Positions 63,101-64,000 of a DNA stretch of 64,000 bases are shown here, one piece after another. The first letter of the stretch is position 1, and each line of letters starts with the position of its first letter. The notes under the pieces were generated by a model. That model had not been told where the DNA came from and did no database searches. It saw only the letters and a program-made list of their open reading frames with translations. This stretch comes from Pseudooceanicola atlanticus (GTDB lineage: Bacteria > Pseudomonadota > Alphaproteobacteria > Rhodobacterales > Rhodobacteraceae): assembly GCF_000768315.1 (NCBI RefSeq), contig NZ_AQQX01000004.1:484759-548758 (forward strand). Direction: 5' to 3'. The position numbers were made by a program, and so were the translations under genes.

Positions 63101-63988
63101 ACAGGGCGCGGGAATGACAGCCTTATCGCCGGCGGAGGCAATGACACGATAGATTCTGGCGCTGGTGCGGATACCGTGGACGGGGGTGCCGGGATAGACC
63201 TGTGGTACGCCGATCAAAGCGAAACGGTCACACCGATAACCATCGACCTTAATGGCTTTTCGGATTTGCCGAATGGCGGCAGCGTCGTTAATTTCGAAGC
63301 CTTCCGCCTCAGTACCGGAGGGGGCAACGACACCCTAACCGGTCACCAGTTTTTGAGCGGGTCCAACTACCAGCAATCGGATTCTGTGACGTCCGGTGCA
63401 GGGAACGATCAGATCAAACTTTGGCTCGGCGGCGACGACACGGTCAATGGCGGCTCCGGAATAGATACACTGTCCGTTCTCAATGGCCTCGGGTTGGGCG
63501 GGATCAGCTTGCACGGATTGACCCAATCCGGCGATGGCTGGTCTGGATTGATCGATGGGTATCTGGGTCACAACATACATTTCACTGGCATCGACCGCTT
63601 GGTCTACAGCGACTTGTCCAACGGACATGACAGCATCGCTGGCCTTGCTTTGAGCGACGAAATCGATGCTGGAGGCGGCAATGACACTGTCAATGGCAGG
63701 GCTGGCAATGACACGTTGATCGGCGGCTCTGGCAACGACATCTTGAAGGGCGATGCAGGCTTTGACCGGCTGGAAGGCGGCTCTGGCGCTGACACCATGG
63801 AGGGTGGCGAAAACGGCGACTTATATCTGGTGGATAATGCAGGCGACGTCATCATCGAAACACTCGAAACGAGCGGGGTCGACAAAGTCGTATCAACCGT
63901 CGACGTCACCCTTTGGGAAGGAATCGAGACGCTGGTTCTTGCCGGTTCGCTAGGGTCAGGATGCATTGATTTCCCCCACAGCGCGTGA
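60182..63988 (+). CDS. Modular RTX protein, seven repeats of about 177 residues, 3' end disrupted
   Basis: A 1268-residue protein. ATG 60182 follows AGGAGAG; an ATG six codons earlier lies in front of that site. The chain consists of seven modules, each with a strand-rich segment (GYSGLFDGYLGNNISFSGIEHF type), a block of RTX nonapeptides (GNDSL..GGGNDTI..GAGxDTVDGG), a short DLSxxT...IDLNG...GAGSVxNVEG stretch and a second RTX block (GSGNDTLTGH). The nonapeptides should bind calcium in beta-rolls after type I secretion. The last module runs into VDVTLWEGIETLVLAGSL and then into GSGCIDFPHSA-stop, which does not continue the RTX pattern. The normal C-terminus with the secretion signal therefore appears lost, and the product may not be exported. 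Confidence 0.82.
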   Translation: MTTTTVTNIYDEVSGDDILPGTGGRDRLVVNFTIPNEGMSVVGFAGSVGTGYSGMFDGPLNNNVSFSGFEDFSYYSFVHGTDYIVTGDGDDIISTNAGNDTILSGGGIDQVDGGSGTDIWGAQLSNVTSNLAFNLNEISTYLGAGVVQNVEGLNLTTGSGNDSVTGHENAFTNDELATGDGDDIVTMRIAYTDDIRMGTGDDTLILTNALGLGFGDTSVVGLTLDTDGYRGLFDGYLGNNLSFSGVEHFSFTDMSEGNDYIQFGTGNDSIDARVGNDTIDSGSGFDTVNGGDGIDRWKADLSFLDLPVNINLNGPSSYHGAGSVQNVESMILTTGGGNDTLTGHQTSSQYDHMFSGGGDDLLTLWVGGDDIVAAGSGDDRLIVINDLPTGLGGTQSSAFALGADGYSGLLDSYLGNNISFSGIEHFTFTDESGAWDNIQTGSGDDSLTTGIGDDTISSGGGRDTIDGGVGTDRWDANLSVETDAVVIDLNGPTTFLGTASVKNVEGFRLQTGSGNDILTGHETSHVSDAVDAGSGDDLITLRLRGNDTVAGGAGNDHLVVINNRSNAEGGTTVSGFALDSNGYSGLFDGYLGNNISFTGIDRFSFLDLSDGHDRIVTGAGNDSLNTGGGNDTILSGAGEDTIDGSAGDDHWTGDLSADTLGLDITLNGLTSLVGAGTMRNVEGFDVTGGSGNDRFTGHMIATMNDTVRGNGGDDEIILWLNGSDSANGGSGSDRLVIDNSLNAGGVTVSGFETDGSGYSGLFDGYLGNDIEFSNIEHFTYFGSSTGSDNIRTGDGDDSLFGGSSDDTIDSGAGDDTVDGGEGVDLWIADQSTHTASLIVDLNTVSALPGGGSVQSFERMDLASGNGNDTLVGYEGATIKKSNLHDRIVAGGGDDFISLWMGGTDYVDGGSGDDRLSVVNELGSAFGGVSTVGFEEAADGISGMLDGYLGNNLSYSGIEHFSFLDLNEGADHLQTGRGNDSLIAGGGNDTIDSGAGADTVDGGAGIDLWYADQSETVTPITIDLNGFSDLPNGGSVVNFEAFRLSTGGGNDTLTGHQFLSGSNYQQSDSVTSGAGNDQIKLWLGGDDTVNGGSGIDTLSVLNGLGLGGISLHGLTQSGDGWSGLIDGYLGHNIHFTGIDRLVYSDLSNGHDSIAGLALSDEIDAGGGNDTVNGRAGNDTLIGGSGNDILKGDAGFDRLEGGSGADTMEGGENGDLYLVDNAGDVIIETLETSGVDKVVSTVDVTLWEGIETLVLAGSLGSGCIDFPHSA
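60332..63700 (+). repeat. Seven tandem modules of about 530 bp inside the RTX gene
   Basis: The GYSGLFDGYLGNN motif recurs at 60332, 60863, 61394, 61925, 62450, 62996 and 63536. The spacings are 531, 531, 531, 525, 546 and 540 bp, all multiples of three. The units diverge in sequence, so this is an old array rather than a recent DNA duplication. Confidence 0.85.
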
Positions 63989-64000
63989 TTCACGGCTCCG
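63954..64000. mobile_element. Possible insertion-sequence end truncating the RTX gene (runs off the window)
   Basis: The RTX reading pattern breaks at CTAG (63950-63953). The sequence after it (GGTCAGGATGCATTGAT..., up to the window end) does not encode RTX in any frame. CTAG fits the YTAR target rule of some IS5-family elements, and the junction sequence looks like an IS terminus to me, but only 47 bp are visible. Confidence 0.3.

Noticed and set aside
1..64000. tRNA, rRNA or riboswitch genes
   Set aside because: Reading the intergenic regions gave no cloverleaf, rRNA signature or known riboswitch core. A covariance-model search would be the decisive test.

Overview
The window is about 64 kb of high-GC DNA that reads as chromosome from an alphaproteobacterium, most likely a marine Rhodobacteraceae (Roseobacter-group) species. 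The pointers are a PutA without a DNA-binding domain next to a divergent Lrp-type regulator, TRAP and multiple ABC uptake systems, RTX surface proteins, and intergenic repeats of a type I associate with this family (a hairpin followed by CCTCCGGCGGGAGTATTT or CCTCCCCCTGGGATATTT, then a GATGAA element). This assignment is inference; no rRNA or tRNA gene was found to test it.

Layout. (1) 3-23803, plus strand: four overlapping genes. A giant multidomain protein of more than 5,900 residues, cut by the window start, is followed by a GAF-TM-HlyD adaptor, an M50-type membrane metalloprotease fused to an HlyD-like domain, and a short SecA-like ATPase. The overlaps (4, 4 and 8 bp) argue for one transcript. 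I read this as a candidate dedicated export or processing system for the giant protein, and it is the most interesting part of the window. (2) 24069-29249: a carbohydrate-type ABC importer (binding protein, two permeases, ATPase). Both permeases are odd: one carries a DUF11-like insert, the other an N-terminal block of extra membrane segments. (3) 29327-33528: putA and its divergent Lrp-type regulator. (4) 33801-40209: a TetR regulator, a TRAP transporter, and an MBL hydrolase, a glutathione transferase and an FAH-family hydrolase, probably one catabolic operon. (5) 40415-44991: four signalling genes (receiver, membrane histidine kinase, receiver, receiver-kinase) with no output domain. (6) 45200-50734, minus strand: a VCBS/cadherin-like repeat protein with a VWA domain and C-terminal RTX repeats. 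(7) 51176-59873: a Pot-type ABC importer with an SDR and an isochorismatase-fold hydrolase on the minus strand, facing a kinase and an aminotransferase-fold phospho-lyase on the plus strand, with a DeoR regulator at the end. (8) 60182-63988: an RTX protein built of seven modules of about 177 residues. It stops abruptly at a CTAG, where foreign-looking sequence, possibly an insertion sequence end, begins.

How the parts fit. Three very large, presumably exported proteins lie within 64 kb. Two carry RTX repeats and should use a type I exporter that is not in the window. The third has no RTX repeats and sits with its own unusual ATPase, protease and adaptor genes. The remaining genes are nutrient scavenging loci (sugar, proline, organic acid or aromatic acid, and an amine or amino alcohol), each with its own regulator. 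Operon and operator assignments come from spacing and symmetry only.
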